A stretch of DNA of 16,391 nt from Bacteroidales bacterium Bact_20 (GCA_001603615.1 LUZL01000228.1:1-16391); one strand, 5' to 3'. Counted from the first letter of the stretch, positions 6,892-15,504 are shown. Numbers and translations are program-made. Notes: generated from the letters alone by a model not told the origin.

Positions 6892-9800
6892 GTGAATAAA
6901 ACTGTTATAATATTAATTTTGCTTCTGGCATCATTCCATTTATTATCTCAGAATACTATAGACACTATATTAATATTAAAAAACCATTCAGAGCACATAG
7001 ACATTTATAATCCATATCGTATTTATATAAAAATTCTTTCAGATACTAATAATTATAAACAAATATTAGAAGTAGAAAAACAAAAAATATTTATAGAGCT
7101 TGATAGTATAGTAGAGCTACCATATGAATATAAAATTACCTTAATTTACATAGATAGAGTTCAGTCAAGTAAATTATTACAAAAAGTAACAATTGATAGT
7201 ACATCACAAGAATTATTACTACCACTATCAATATCGCCTTCTTCGCATATTTATGCTGAAAAAAATGATCTCATTACCAATGGTTATATATCTAGAGGCA
7301 TAATGATGAGTAGTAAAGGACAAAGCTCTGTACAATCTTCTCTAGATATACAATTTTATGGAGAGATAGCACCTTTTCAAATAGAAGGTAGTCTAAATGA
7401 TAGAAATCTACCAATACAACCCGAGGGGACAAGTGCTAGACTACAAGAAATAGATAGAGTGTACATAGCTTTGAAAAAAGATAAATTTAACCTCACTTTA
7501 GGTGATTTCAATATCAAAAGTAGCGAAAATGCATATTTTTCTAAATATTCGCGCAAACTTCAAGGTAGCATGTTTACTAATATTAGCAAAACTGATAAAT
7601 ATACATTCAATTATGGAGGAGCTTTAGCTATGAATAAAGGAAAATATGATAGAGTAGAGCTACAGATGATAGATGGAGTATCAGGACCATATAAGCTTCG
7701 TAGTACAGAAGCTAACTATATACAGATAATTGCTGGTTCTGAAACAGTTTATTTAGATGGGACATTATTGCAAAGAGGATATGATGCAGACTATGTAATA
7801 GATTATAACACCGCTGAGATAAGTTTTATGCCTAAACTTTTCATTCGTTCATCAATGCATATAGTCGTAGAGTTTTTGTATACAGATTACAATTTTGCTC
7901 AATCTTCCTATGGCATTTATACAGAGATATCAAATGATAGATGGTTATGGGGAATAAATTACTTCTCAGAAGGAGATGTTAAAAGTCAACCATTATTACT
8001 CACACTGTCAGATAGTGATAAGGTTTTGTTGTCAAATGCTGGTGCAAATTTACCTGTAGAGATACCAGCTTTTAATCAGACTAATTATGATAAGAAAAAA
8101 ATTTTATATAAAATGATAGATACTTTAGGATATGATTCAGTATTTATCTATTCTACAGACAGTACAGCACAATTATTTGAAGTTAGTTTTACATATTTAG
8201 GTCAGAATAAAGGGAACTACAAAATAGCAAATTATGCTGCTAATGGTAAAATATATGAATGGGTATTACCAGTAAATGGAAAACCACAAGGAGAATATGA
8301 ACCCATTAGAATAATTAATGCTCCCAAGAGGACTAATACTGTAGAATCTTATATATTTTTTAAACCAAATGAAAAAATAGAAGCTCGTTTAAGAGTGGGA
8401 TATTCACAAAAAGACAGAAATACTTATAGTAATATTGACTCACTACATCAAGGTGTAGCGTATAAAGTGCAATTAATTACTAAACCATCTATGGGTCACA
8501 CATTTGAAGTTTTTTCTCAAGGAATACAAGCCAATTTTTCATCATTAGAGCACATATTCACACCTGAAGAAAATAGAATTCTTAATAAAGATTTATTTAA
8601 TAATAAAAAAATGGAATTTCTAAATGGGCTGAAATATATATATAATGATAAAAAAAGTAATTCTGCACTTTTGAGTACTTCATTTTATAATATTTCTAAA
8701 AATGAATATTCTGCATTAGCAAGTGCTAATGCCAAATTTAATTGGAAAAATTTTAATTTGTTTACTAATAATGACTTTTCTCATACACAATTATCAGAAT
8801 ATAGAATAGATTATTTTAGAAGTAATAGTAATCTAAATGGGATAATAAAGTCTATATGGATAGGATTAAATAATAAAATAGAATATCATCCTATAAAAAA
8901 GAATGATACTATACAAAATCATTCTCAACAATATTACTCTATAGCACCATATATCGGATGGGGAGATAGCTCTGTAACTTTCATAAAGATATATTATGAA
9001 TATTATAACGAACAAACACCACTAAAAAGAGATCAGCAAAAAGCTGGATATCAATTACAATTGAAACAAAATATTTGGAATTTAAAGCAAAATAATTATA
9101 TAGTATTCCAATCTTCTAATAATCAAGAAAAAAATTTTTTCACAAGTGATAATGAGATAAATCTGAATACTAGGAATAAATCTTTAATAACGCAACTAAG
9201 ATATCTATTGTCTCAAAAACAAACTCCACAAATAGATTATACATTTGTAGAAGTACCGATAGGGCAGGGGACACACTACTGGATAGATGCAAATAATAAT
9301 GGTTTGCAAGAGTTAAACGAATTTCATATAGCAAATTTTAATGATCAAGCACAATATATTTTACTCAGTGTACCAACACAAAAATATATAAGTACATATT
9401 CACAAATATTGAACTTTAATTGTAGATTTTCTCCTTCTTTAATTAATAAATTACCTCAATTTATAAAAAATTTTAATTTGCAAACATTTATAAATATTAA
9501 TCAAGCAACCAAAGATTTTAATTTTTTAACCTTTAACAATAATAAAATAGATTCAATATTAAGTTTTAATAACAGGCTAAGAAATGTATTAGCATATCAT
9601 CCTAAAAAATCAAATTTTTCTGTAAGATATGAATATTATAAACAAAAAAGTTTACAAACACTGATAGTAGGAAACATAGAACAATTAAAAGAAAATCATT
9701 CTTTGCAAATATTTATACCAATTTCAAAAAAATGGAATTTGCAATCACAAAGTGATTATTTACTAGAAATGAATAAATCTATTTTTGTGCAAAGTACTAC

Positions 9801-10197
9801 ATATGATTACGATCAATTTTCACAAAAAATAGAATTACAACATATCGCTGCTAAATATCAAATAAGAATAGCTCCTAGATATGCATATATTTATAATAAA
9901 GATCTGAAATTCAATAAATTAGAGCTGGTACTAGAACCACGATTTTTTTCAATAAAAGCAGGTACCTTTATTACCAAATTAGCATATTTATATAATGATG
10001 CTCCTAAAAATATGGATCCTACAATGGAATATTTGATGTTAGAAGGTTATAAGTCAGGAAGTAACGGATTAATACAAATACAATGGCAAAAAACATTAAA
10101 TCAAGTAATACAAATTTCTTTACAGTATGAAGGCAGAATATCACAAAGAACCTCAATGACCCATGTAGGTAGCATTAATGTGAGAGCATTACTATAA
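6892..10197 (+). CDS. large putative outer-membrane beta-barrel-like protein, uncharacterised Bacteroidota-type family
   Basis: An 1101-residue exported protein with a GTG start, chosen because a signal peptide begins there (MNKTVIILILLLASFHLLSQ, cleavage at about residue 20). Residues about 25-125 look like a small beta domain. From about 130 the chain alternates polar and aromatic residues like an outer-membrane barrel. Family-like motifs are NDRNLPIQPEGT (169-180), KFNLTLGDF (about 201-209), ETVYLDGTLLQRGYDADYVIDYNTAEI (about 284-310), and DANNNGLQELNEF (799-811), whose spacing resembles an EF-hand-like Ca2+ loop. I recall similar motifs in large hypothetical proteins of Bacteroidota but no assigned function. 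The last residue is Leu rather than the usual aromatic of a barrel end. The lipoprotein gene follows 52 bases later, perhaps in the same transcript. No clear -33/-7 promoter is seen. Confidence 0.75.
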   Translation: MNKTVIILILLLASFHLLSQNTIDTILILKNHSEHIDIYNPYRIYIKILSDTNNYKQILEVEKQKIFIELDSIVELPYEYKITLIYIDRVQSSKLLQKVTIDSTSQELLLPLSISPSSHIYAEKNDLITNGYISRGIMMSSKGQSSVQSSLDIQFYGEIAPFQIEGSLNDRNLPIQPEGTSARLQEIDRVYIALKKDKFNLTLGDFNIKSSENAYFSKYSRKLQGSMFTNISKTDKYTFNYGGALAMNKGKYDRVELQMIDGVSGPYKLRSTEANYIQIIAGSETVYLDGTLLQRGYDADYVIDYNTAEISFMPKLFIRSSMHIVVEFLYTDYNFAQSSYGIYTEISNDRWLWGINYFSEGDVKSQPLLLTLSDSDKVLLSNAGANLPVEIPAFNQTNYDKKKILYKMIDTLGYDSVFIYSTDSTAQLFEVSFTYLGQNKGNYKIANYAANGKIYEWVLPVNGKPQGEYEPIRIINAPKRTNTVESYIFFKPNEKIEARLRVGYSQKDRNTYSNIDSLHQGVAYKVQLITKPSMGHTFEVFSQGIQANFSSLEHIFTPEENRILNKDLFNNKKMEFLNGLKYIYNDKKSNSALLSTSFYNISKNEYSALASANAKFNWKNFNLFTNNDFSHTQLSEYRIDYFRSNSNLNGIIKSIWIGLNNKIEYHPIKKNDTIQNHSQQYYSIAPYIGWGDSSVTFIKIYYEYYNEQTPLKRDQQKAGYQLQLKQNIWNLKQNNYIVFQSSNNQEKNFFTSDNEINLNTRNKSLITQLRYLLSQKQTPQIDYTFVEVPIGQGTHYWIDANNNGLQELNEFHIANFNDQAQYILLSVPTQKYISTYSQILNFNCRFSPSLINKLPQFIKNFNLQTFININQATKDFNFLTFNNNKIDSILSFNNRLRNVLAYHPKKSNFSVRYEYYKQKSLQTLIVGNIEQLKENHSLQIFIPISKKWNLQSQSDYLLEMNKSIFVQSTTYDYDQFSQKIELQHIAAKYQIRIAPRYAYIYNKDLKFNKLELVLEPRFFSIKAGTFITKLAYLYNDAPKNMDPTMEYLMLEGYKSGSNGLIQIQWQKTLNQVIQISLQYEGRISQRTSMTHVGSINVRALL

Positions 10198-10249
10198 AAA
10201 TTAGTATAAAAACTTGTTTTTTTATAATTTTATAAAAAATATAAAAAAA

Positions 10250-11206
10250 ATGAAATTTGCACATATTAAAACTATTTTGCTACTATTAATATTAATAAGT
10301 TGTAAGAATAATGATGATATTGATTACCGAGAAGAAATGAGAGATTTTGTAATATCAATTAGTAACTATACAAAACAGTTTAATCCTAATTTTATCATTA
10401 TACCGCAAAATGGTCAAGAATTAATATTAGATGAAGGAATTTTGCAATATAATTATATTCATGCAATCGATGGTACTGGTCGCGAAGATTTATTTTATGG
10501 ATATTATGGTGATGACTTACCAACTCCTACAGAAGACAAAGAATTTATGCTAGACTATTGTATAAAATTTAGAGACAATAATAAAGTGGTGATGGTAATA
10601 GATTATTGTTACACAAAAGCAAAAGTTGACAGTTCTTATAATATTAATCAGCAATATCACTTCATTTCATTTGCAGCTGATCATAGAGAGCTAAACAATA
10701 TACCCACATATCCACCAAATCCTATTAACGAAAATTCAGATAATATAAATCAGTTGTCTGAAGCTAAAAATTTTTTATATCTAATTAATAGTGAAAACTT
10801 TAACTCAAAACAAGATTTTATAAACACCGTTTCACAAACAAATTATGATATTATAATAATGGATCTATTTCATAATGATGAGCAATACACCAAAACTGAG
10901 ATCAAACAGCTAAAAACTAAAAAAAATGGAGGGAAAAGATTAGTCATATGCTACGTGAGTATAGGAGAAGCTGAGGACTATAGATATTATTGGAATAACA
11001 TTTGGAATATTTTTAAACCTTCATGGTTACTAAAAGAAAATCCAGATTGGCCAGGTAACTACATAGTAAAATATTGGGATAAAGATTGGCAAAAAATAAT
11101 ATATGGCAAAGATAATTCATATGTAAAAAAGATATTGGAAGCAGGATTTGATGGGGTTTATATGGATATAATAGATGCATTTTATTATTTTGAAGAGAAT
11201 GAGTAA
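10250..11206 (+). CDS. GH114-like (TM1410/MJ1477-type) putative glycoside hydrolase lipoprotein
   Basis: A 318-residue lipoprotein: MKFAHIKTILLLLILISC has a lipobox (LISC, Cys18), so it should be lipid-anchored. The ATG at 10250 is preferred over an in-frame TTG at 10214 because it places the signal peptide at the N-terminus. Residues 198-314 match the polygalactosaminidase-like TIM-barrel family GH114/COG2342: YDIIIMDLF (199-207), YVSIGEAEDYR (235-245), NPDWPGNYIVKYWDKDWQ (264-281), GFDGVYMDIIDAFYYF (299-314). Glu239 in GEAED and Asp206 are candidate acid residues. The N-terminal part (27-90; MRDFVISISNY, NFIIIPQNGQEL, DGTGREDLFYGY) resembles segments that, as I recall, come after the DAYEYF motif in other members, suggesting a circular permutation. 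The substrate is probably a galactosamine-containing or other surface polysaccharide, by inference only. Confidence 0.82.
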   Translation: MKFAHIKTILLLLILISCKNNDDIDYREEMRDFVISISNYTKQFNPNFIIIPQNGQELILDEGILQYNYIHAIDGTGREDLFYGYYGDDLPTPTEDKEFMLDYCIKFRDNNKVVMVIDYCYTKAKVDSSYNINQQYHFISFAADHRELNNIPTYPPNPINENSDNINQLSEAKNFLYLINSENFNSKQDFINTVSQTNYDIIIMDLFHNDEQYTKTEIKQLKTKKNGGKRLVICYVSIGEAEDYRYYWNNIWNIFKPSWLLKENPDWPGNYIVKYWDKDWQKIIYGKDNSYVKKILEAGFDGVYMDIIDAFYYFEENE

Positions 11207-11279
11207 TGAAAAGTTAAAAAATTGTTAAATTTATGTTACAATTAACTAATGATATTAATATTATTTAAAAATTATTTTA

Positions 11280-11287
11280 TATATTTG
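11280..11287 (+). promoter_or_regulatory. -7 box upstream of the transposase gene
   Basis: TATATTTG fits TAnnTTTG exactly, 17 bases before the ATG at 11305. No TTTG or TTG lies about 19 bases further upstream, so only half of the consensus is present. Confidence 0.35.
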
Positions 11288-11304
11288 CCCCAAAATTAGT
11301 ATTT

Positions 11305-12303
11305 ATGAAGACTTTAGTTAATAACATCAACGACCATGTGGCTCTTAGTAAGGAAAACTCAAAAGCTTTCTATGATAATCTCTACGATTTCCTATTACAA
11401 AACGAAGCTGATGTAGTAGATTACCAAGGTCTAAAACTTCAAAGTACTCCACCACTTTGTCCAGACTGCCATAGCAACCATATCGTTAGAAATGGCAAAC
11501 AAAAAGGAATACAAAATTATCTTTGCAGACACTGTGGCAGACAATTCAGAGTTACTACTGGCACTTTCGTATATCGCATGCAAAAACATCAGCAAATGCT
11601 AGAATACATTCGTTGCATGGTTGCCGGTAAAAGTCTAAGAGCTTGTGCCAAAGAAGTAGGTATCAGCCTAGGTACTAGCTTCACATGGAGGCACAAAATA
11701 TTGGCAGCTTTGAAAAGTTTTGATAAAAACGTAAATTTTTTTGGCATAGTAGAAATAGACGAACTACTAATGGATTATTCAGAGAAAGGTAGAAAGTATT
11801 CTAGTGCTAAAGAAATGAAACAAGCTTTAAGAAAAAAGCCCAAAAAGGTAGCTTTAATAGTTGCTACGGATAGAAGTGGTAACATATTGTTTAGAAACAC
11901 TGAGGATAAGAAAGTAAGAACTGAGGACATAGAGAAATTTCTAAAACCCAGGATAAACGAAGATGCAGTGATATGTACAAGTGCTAAAAGTGCATTTAGA
12001 CATATCAGAAAGAGTAAAATTAAGCACAAAGAGATAGTGGGAACAAAGAAAAGGAAGCGAGGTATCTACAACACTGCTACAGTAAAGGCTAAATCGGAGA
12101 ATTTTACCAAATGGATATATGGAAAATTCAGAGGAGTAGCGACCAAATACTTGCAAAACTACATTATGTGGTATGTGGTGAGGAGCAAATACTTATCAGA
12201 TGAAGTTATTAGCAATACTGGCAGAATGCTAAACCTGGCATCATCGGATAGGCAAGCGTGGTATGAATATTTTAGAGTTAGTAAAATATCATATACTATT
12301 TGA
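11305..12303 (+). CDS. IS1595-family (ISXO2-like) transposase with altered catalytic residues
   Basis: A 332-residue protein with the IS1595 layout. It has a zinc ribbon with Cys52, Cys55, Cys74 and Cys77 (CPDC and CRHC), a helix-turn-helix-like segment (SLRACAKEVGISLGTSFTWRHKIL, about 110-133), and a DDE nuclease domain from about 147. The first catalytic Asp is present (Asp152 in EIDEL). Where family members I recall carry CTDxHxSY, this protein reads CTSAKSAF (224-231), so the second Asp is Ser226. The usual IYHIQNVN..HS block reads IYNTATVKAKSENF (254-267). The FRGVATKYLQNYIMWY end (275-290) is intact and there are no stops or frameshifts. GC is about 37% in sampled lines against about 22% nearby, indicating recent acquisition. 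It may be an inactive copy, a repurposed transposase, or a subgroup with a different triad. Confidence 0.87.
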   Translation: MKTLVNNINDHVALSKENSKAFYDNLYDFLLQNEADVVDYQGLKLQSTPPLCPDCHSNHIVRNGKQKGIQNYLCRHCGRQFRVTTGTFVYRMQKHQQMLEYIRCMVAGKSLRACAKEVGISLGTSFTWRHKILAALKSFDKNVNFFGIVEIDELLMDYSEKGRKYSSAKEMKQALRKKPKKVALIVATDRSGNILFRNTEDKKVRTEDIEKFLKPRINEDAVICTSAKSAFRHIRKSKIKHKEIVGTKKRKRGIYNTATVKAKSENFTKWIYGKFRGVATKYLQNYIMWYVVRSKYLSDEVISNTGRMLNLASSDRQAWYEYFRVSKISYTI

Positions 12304-12330
12304 AACATTTATAAAATGTTTGTTAGTTTT
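12303..12330 (+). terminator. hairpin after the transposase gene
   Basis: AAACATTT (12303-12310) and AAATGTTT (12314-12321) form a perfect 8-bp stem with loop ATA, followed by GTTAGTTTTT. The stem is AT-rich and therefore weak. It overlaps the last base of the TGA stop and lies in the convergent spacer before the Omp28-like gene. Confidence 0.45.
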
Positions 12331-12362
12331 TCATACTCTTCTTAAATTTCACCCTTAAATTA

Positions 12363-13202
12363 TTATTCCTTTATCCTTCCTTCTATTACTTGTTTTACCT
12401 CTTGTGTCTCTGCATCATAGCAATAAACGACTATATTTACATTCTTGTCATTCCACTCATTCGGTATTGTGTAGTTATAAACTTTTGTAATTTTACTATT
12501 TATTTCACAGGGATTACATATTGTATCTCCCCATATATTTGTAATGCTACCTCTCAATACGTGATTGTGGACATAGTCTGGTATATCTGGTGTAGATCCA
12601 TATAATGGGTTGTTATTTTTTTGATAGTCTATGATGCTATCCTCTGTAAATAATGCTACAAGCATTAGTGGGTTATTAGATGAATTTAGAATATTTGTTT
12701 TAATTGCACAACTAAAATTTCTATTAGTTTCGTTATACTGCGAAGAGATATTTATTTTTACAGCTAAATCTTCTGATAATCTATCATTTATTACGCTTCC
12801 CCATTGGTTAGGTGATATTAGCTTGCTACCAAGTACTTCTATTCTATCCACCATTCCACTTGGGTATGTGTTTACTCCAAATGATGCATTTAAAATATTA
12901 CCTGCTTCAGTTCGGAAATCTGTCATATAATTTGGTGATATAAGGTTAGCAAAATTGCCTGAATGTATAGCTATTATTGTGATTTTTCCAGGATATAATC
13001 GCTTTAGGTTTTCTGCAATATGTGAAGCCTCTGGGCAGTTTGGGCATAAATGTCCTGTAAATTCCTCTATGAGCACGCGTTTAAAAGCATTATTATTGGT
13101 TGTGTCAATGTTTGTATTTTGTTCTAAATATGGTGGTTCTATTTTATCACAGCTTAAAAGGACAATAATCAAAATAAATGTAAGTCTAAATATTTTTTTC
13201 AT
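12363..13202 (-). CDS. Omp28-related lipoprotein with thioredoxin-like CxxC
   Basis: A 279-residue lipoprotein: MKKIFRLTFILIIVLLSC gives a lipobox with Cys18. After a Asn/Thr-rich linker, RVLIEEFTGHLCPNCPEAS (42-60) is the hallmark of the Omp28 family. It corresponds to a thioredoxin-fold active-site region with Cys53 and Cys56, while FGVNTYPSGMVDR (about 109-121) corresponds to the cis-Pro segment. The C-terminal half (about 140-279) is probably a beta-sandwich domain, ending in QEVKQVIEGRIKE. Omp28 proteins are outer-membrane lipoproteins first described in Porphyromonas; redox activity is plausible but unproven. The gene starts 13 bases after the stop of the DUF6029-like gene, so the two very likely form an operon. 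The start is the only well-placed ATG. Confidence 0.88.
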   Translation of the reverse strand: MKKIFRLTFILIIVLLSCDKIEPPYLEQNTNIDTTNNNAFKRVLIEEFTGHLCPNCPEASHIAENLKRLYPGKITIIAIHSGNFANLISPNYMTDFRTEAGNILNASFGVNTYPSGMVDRIEVLGSKLISPNQWGSVINDRLSEDLAVKINISSQYNETNRNFSCAIKTNILNSSNNPLMLVALFTEDSIIDYQKNNNPLYGSTPDIPDYVHNHVLRGSITNIWGDTICNPCEINSKITKVYNYTIPNEWNDKNVNIVVYCYDAETQEVKQVIEGRIKE

Positions 13203-13215
13203 AATTATTTTTTTT

Positions 13216-14874
13216 TTAAAATGTTGTAGCGATGTTTATTCCAAAACCGTAATATGCAGGAGTCCATCTACATACTCCACCTATACAAGTGATACCTTCT
13301 TTTACTTTGCCATAGGATATAGATATCCTCGTAGCATTTTTTAAATATGATAAACCAGCTAAGTAGAAATGTTGTCTATCGTCTTTATTTGGATTCCCAT
13401 AGTTATACTCATCTTGCAAAGAGATAAACCATTTTGATGATATAGCAAATTCTATCAATCCTCCAAACCAGTTTTTATCATGTTGCTCTTTATATTCGTG
13501 TGCTAATTGAAATTTTATGCTATTTTTTTTATTAAGTTTATAATTTAAATCTATTACACCACAGTGGATATAAAATGTACCATCATTATGTCCTTCTATC
13601 ACATCACTATTATAGACAGTATAATTATACAATAGATTTAATTTTAGACTTTTGCTCATACGTTTATCAATGATGAAATCGGCACTTTCAAAAAAGACAG
13701 TTTTATCAATTTTAAAAAAATCTGAATTATAGCCATCTGTTCCAGAAGCCATTAGCAGTGTTGTATCATTTATTTGTTTATGGTCTATATCATGCATACG
13801 GGAGTAATTAATTTGAATTTGTGTGCCATAGTTACCACCAAGAGCTGTATTTTTAGGTATGGTGAAATTACCTTGACCAGAGAATGCCCATTCTCCTTTA
13901 GCTTGGCTAGCATATGGATAATTTTTTACTAAAATATAGTTTTGTGGTGGAGTGAGAGCAGGAATATAATTAATAATACTTCTAATGCCAGATTCATTTC
14001 TCAACATTCTGAAATCCATATTGTCCATTCTGTGTGCTGCTAAATATATTCCCCAGTTATTCCCAAAAAATGTTATATCTGTGTGTGCACCATTGCCTTC
14101 ACGATAAATGTAATTATTCACTTTAGATGGATCTTGAGATTTTAAAGCTATTTCAGTGTTCCATAGCATAAATGGTGATGATAATTGATATCTAATAGCC
14201 CATATACCAATGTTTTCGGGTAATTTATACAAAGGATCTCTATCTTCTTCATATTTACTAACAAAAGAACTACCAATGGTAAAATTCCATTTTCCTTCAG
14301 ACCATTTTTTATTTAATTTATTTACAAAAATTTCTACATCAACGCCTCTGATATAATTTCCAGTATTTCCCCAAAAAAATTTTTGAGTTCCTATCAAGCC
14401 TTTAATACTAAAATATTCATTACCTTGATATGATATTGCTATGCCATCTATAGCATTGTCTATACCCAATGAGCGATCTTCATATGTTCGTAGAGTCAGT
14501 CCTAGTCCAAACTGATCATATATATGACCTGCTTTTATCTTTAAATTATTATTATTAGACTGATATGCTATATATCTATGAGCTATTCCTATACCTTTAG
14601 TTTGAGGATCATAGCCTACTAATGGTGGCAGATAACTTTCAAATCTCAATCCTGCAGAGATATTACTATTTTGATAGTATAAAGATAGATATGCATTATT
14701 TCCAAATTTTTCTTTAGGCTGATATGCATTGATACTAGAATCATTTAAAAAATACATAGCATCTAATTGAAAATCACCATTTATATGTCCCCATTGATTT
14801 TCATTTTGTCCATATGTAATACCAACGCATATAAACGTAATAATAATTACTAAAGAGTATTTTATTTTTACCAT
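13216..14874 (-). CDS. DUF6029-like outer-membrane protein
   Basis: A 552-residue exported protein. The signal peptide (MVKIKYSLVIIITFICVGITYG, cleavage before Gln23) leads into WGHINGDFQLDAMYF and a series of amphipathic beta-strands to the C-terminal YYGFGINIATTF, whose final Phe fits an outer-membrane barrel end. Segments such as FGNNAYLSLYY, AGHIYDQFGLGLTLRTYEDR (about 117-136) and NAIDGIAISYQ are like those I recall for DUF6029, a Bacteroidota family of unknown function found beside Omp28-like genes. A shared role for the pair at the outer membrane is inference. The ATG at 14874 begins directly before the signal peptide. A TAAATTTG -7-like box lies 20-27 bases upstream. Confidence 0.8.
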   Translation of the reverse strand: MVKIKYSLVIIITFICVGITYGQNENQWGHINGDFQLDAMYFLNDSSINAYQPKEKFGNNAYLSLYYQNSNISAGLRFESYLPPLVGYDPQTKGIGIAHRYIAYQSNNNNLKIKAGHIYDQFGLGLTLRTYEDRSLGIDNAIDGIAISYQGNEYFSIKGLIGTQKFFWGNTGNYIRGVDVEIFVNKLNKKWSEGKWNFTIGSSFVSKYEEDRDPLYKLPENIGIWAIRYQLSSPFMLWNTEIALKSQDPSKVNNYIYREGNGAHTDITFFGNNWGIYLAAHRMDNMDFRMLRNESGIRSIINYIPALTPPQNYILVKNYPYASQAKGEWAFSGQGNFTIPKNTALGGNYGTQIQINYSRMHDIDHKQINDTTLLMASGTDGYNSDFFKIDKTVFFESADFIIDKRMSKSLKLNLLYNYTVYNSDVIEGHNDGTFYIHCGVIDLNYKLNKKNSIKFQLAHEYKEQHDKNWFGGLIEFAISSKWFISLQDEYNYGNPNKDDRQHFYLAGLSYLKNATRISISYGKVKEGITCIGGVCRWTPAYYGFGINIATTF

Positions 14875-14893
14875 ATTTTAATTTTAATTTTTG

Positions 14894-14901
14894 CAAATTT
14901 A
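14894..14901 (-). promoter_or_regulatory. -7 box upstream of the DUF6029/Omp28 unit
   Basis: On the minus strand TAAATTTG matches TAnnTTTG exactly, in the 63-base gap after gmk. No -33 TTTG at 17-20 bases is seen, only a TTTC at a 15-base distance, so this promoter is tentative; read-through from gmk is an alternative. Confidence 0.35.
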
Positions 14902-14937
14902 ATTTATTTTTTAAATGAAATAATTTTTTATATATTT

Positions 14938-15504
14938 TCAATAATTCAAAAAATTTTTTACTATATCATAGGCTTCACTTATTGATTTTTCTAAATCATC
15001 ATTTATTATAATTACATCAAAAAAAGGTTCCATAGATAATTCAAATTTTGCACGTTCAAGGCGTTTTTTTAATGATTCTTCATTTTCTGAATTTCTATGT
15101 TTTAGTCTATTCTCTAGCTCTTCTATGCTAGGAGGTTTTATGAAAATAGCTAAAGCATTATCACCAAAAATGTTTTTTAGTTTTTTTCCACCTTTCACAT
15201 CTACGTCAAATATTGGATATTTACCATCAGAAATTATCCTATCAATTTCTTTTTTTAGAGTACCATATAATACACCAGGATATACCTCTTCATACTCTAT
15301 AAATTCGTTGTTTGCTATTTTATTTCTAAATTCTTCTATATTTATGAAATAATAATCTTTAGCATTTATCTCATAATCTCTAGGTGGACGAGTGGTAGCA
15401 GAAATAGATAATTCTAATGGTAGTCCTTTGTTGATTAATGATTGAACAATTGTTGTTTTACCAGCACCACTGGGAGCCGAGACTATTATATATTTTTCTT
15501 TCAT
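14938..15504 (-). CDS. gmk: guanylate kinase
   Basis: A cytosolic enzyme that phosphorylates GMP (and dGMP) to GDP with ATP, essential for GTP supply. The 188-residue length is typical. The P-loop is SAPSGAGKTT (9-18). The GMP-binding region contains SATTRPPRDYE (35-45), the lobe EYEEVYPGVLYGT (70-82) and DVDVKGG (100-106). The lid has arginines around RLKHRNSENEESLKKRLERA (133-152). All key motifs are intact. The ATG at 15504 overlaps the TGA of yicC in ATGA, so translation is probably coupled. The yicC-gmk order is common in Bacteroidota. Confidence 0.96.
   Translation of the reverse strand: MKEKYIIVSAPSGAGKTTIVQSLINKGLPLELSISATTRPPRDYEINAKDYYFINIEEFRNKIANNEFIEYEEVYPGVLYGTLKKEIDRIISDGKYPIFDVDVKGGKKLKNIFGDNALAIFIKPPSIEELENRLKHRNSENEESLKKRLERAKFELSMEPFFDVIIINDDLEKSISEAYDIVKNFLNY

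Larger units (their letters stand above)
11280..12330 (+). mobile_element. IS1595-like insertion, ends not resolved
   Basis: The single transposase gene with higher GC, inserted between the GH114-like lipoprotein gene and the convergent Omp28-like gene, suggests an insertion sequence. I could not find convincing terminal inverted repeats or a target-site duplication, so the limits given are only the putative -7 box and the terminator-like hairpin. Confidence 0.45.

Noticed and set aside
11150..11206. Premature end of the GH114-like lipoprotein
   Set aside because: Comparison with remembered family motifs suggests the missing C-terminal segment is present at the N-terminus, so a permuted full-length protein explains the ending better than truncation.
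11775..12156. Two overlapping minus-strand open frames of 71-84 codons within the transposase gene
   Set aside because: They are opposite-strand shadows of a clear zinc-ribbon/DDE coding frame and show no recognisable protein features.
11206..12334. Possible terminal inverted repeats ATGAAAAGTTAAAAAA (11206-11221) and the complement of 12319-12334 around the transposase
   Set aside because: About 13 of 16 positions agree, but both are A-rich low-complexity sequence, one overlaps the stop of the lipoprotein gene, and no target duplication is visible.
12390..13344. Several plus-strand open frames of 71-129 codons opposite the Omp28-like and DUF6029-like genes
   Set aside because: The minus-strand frames have signal peptides, a lipobox and family motifs; the plus-strand frames have none of these.
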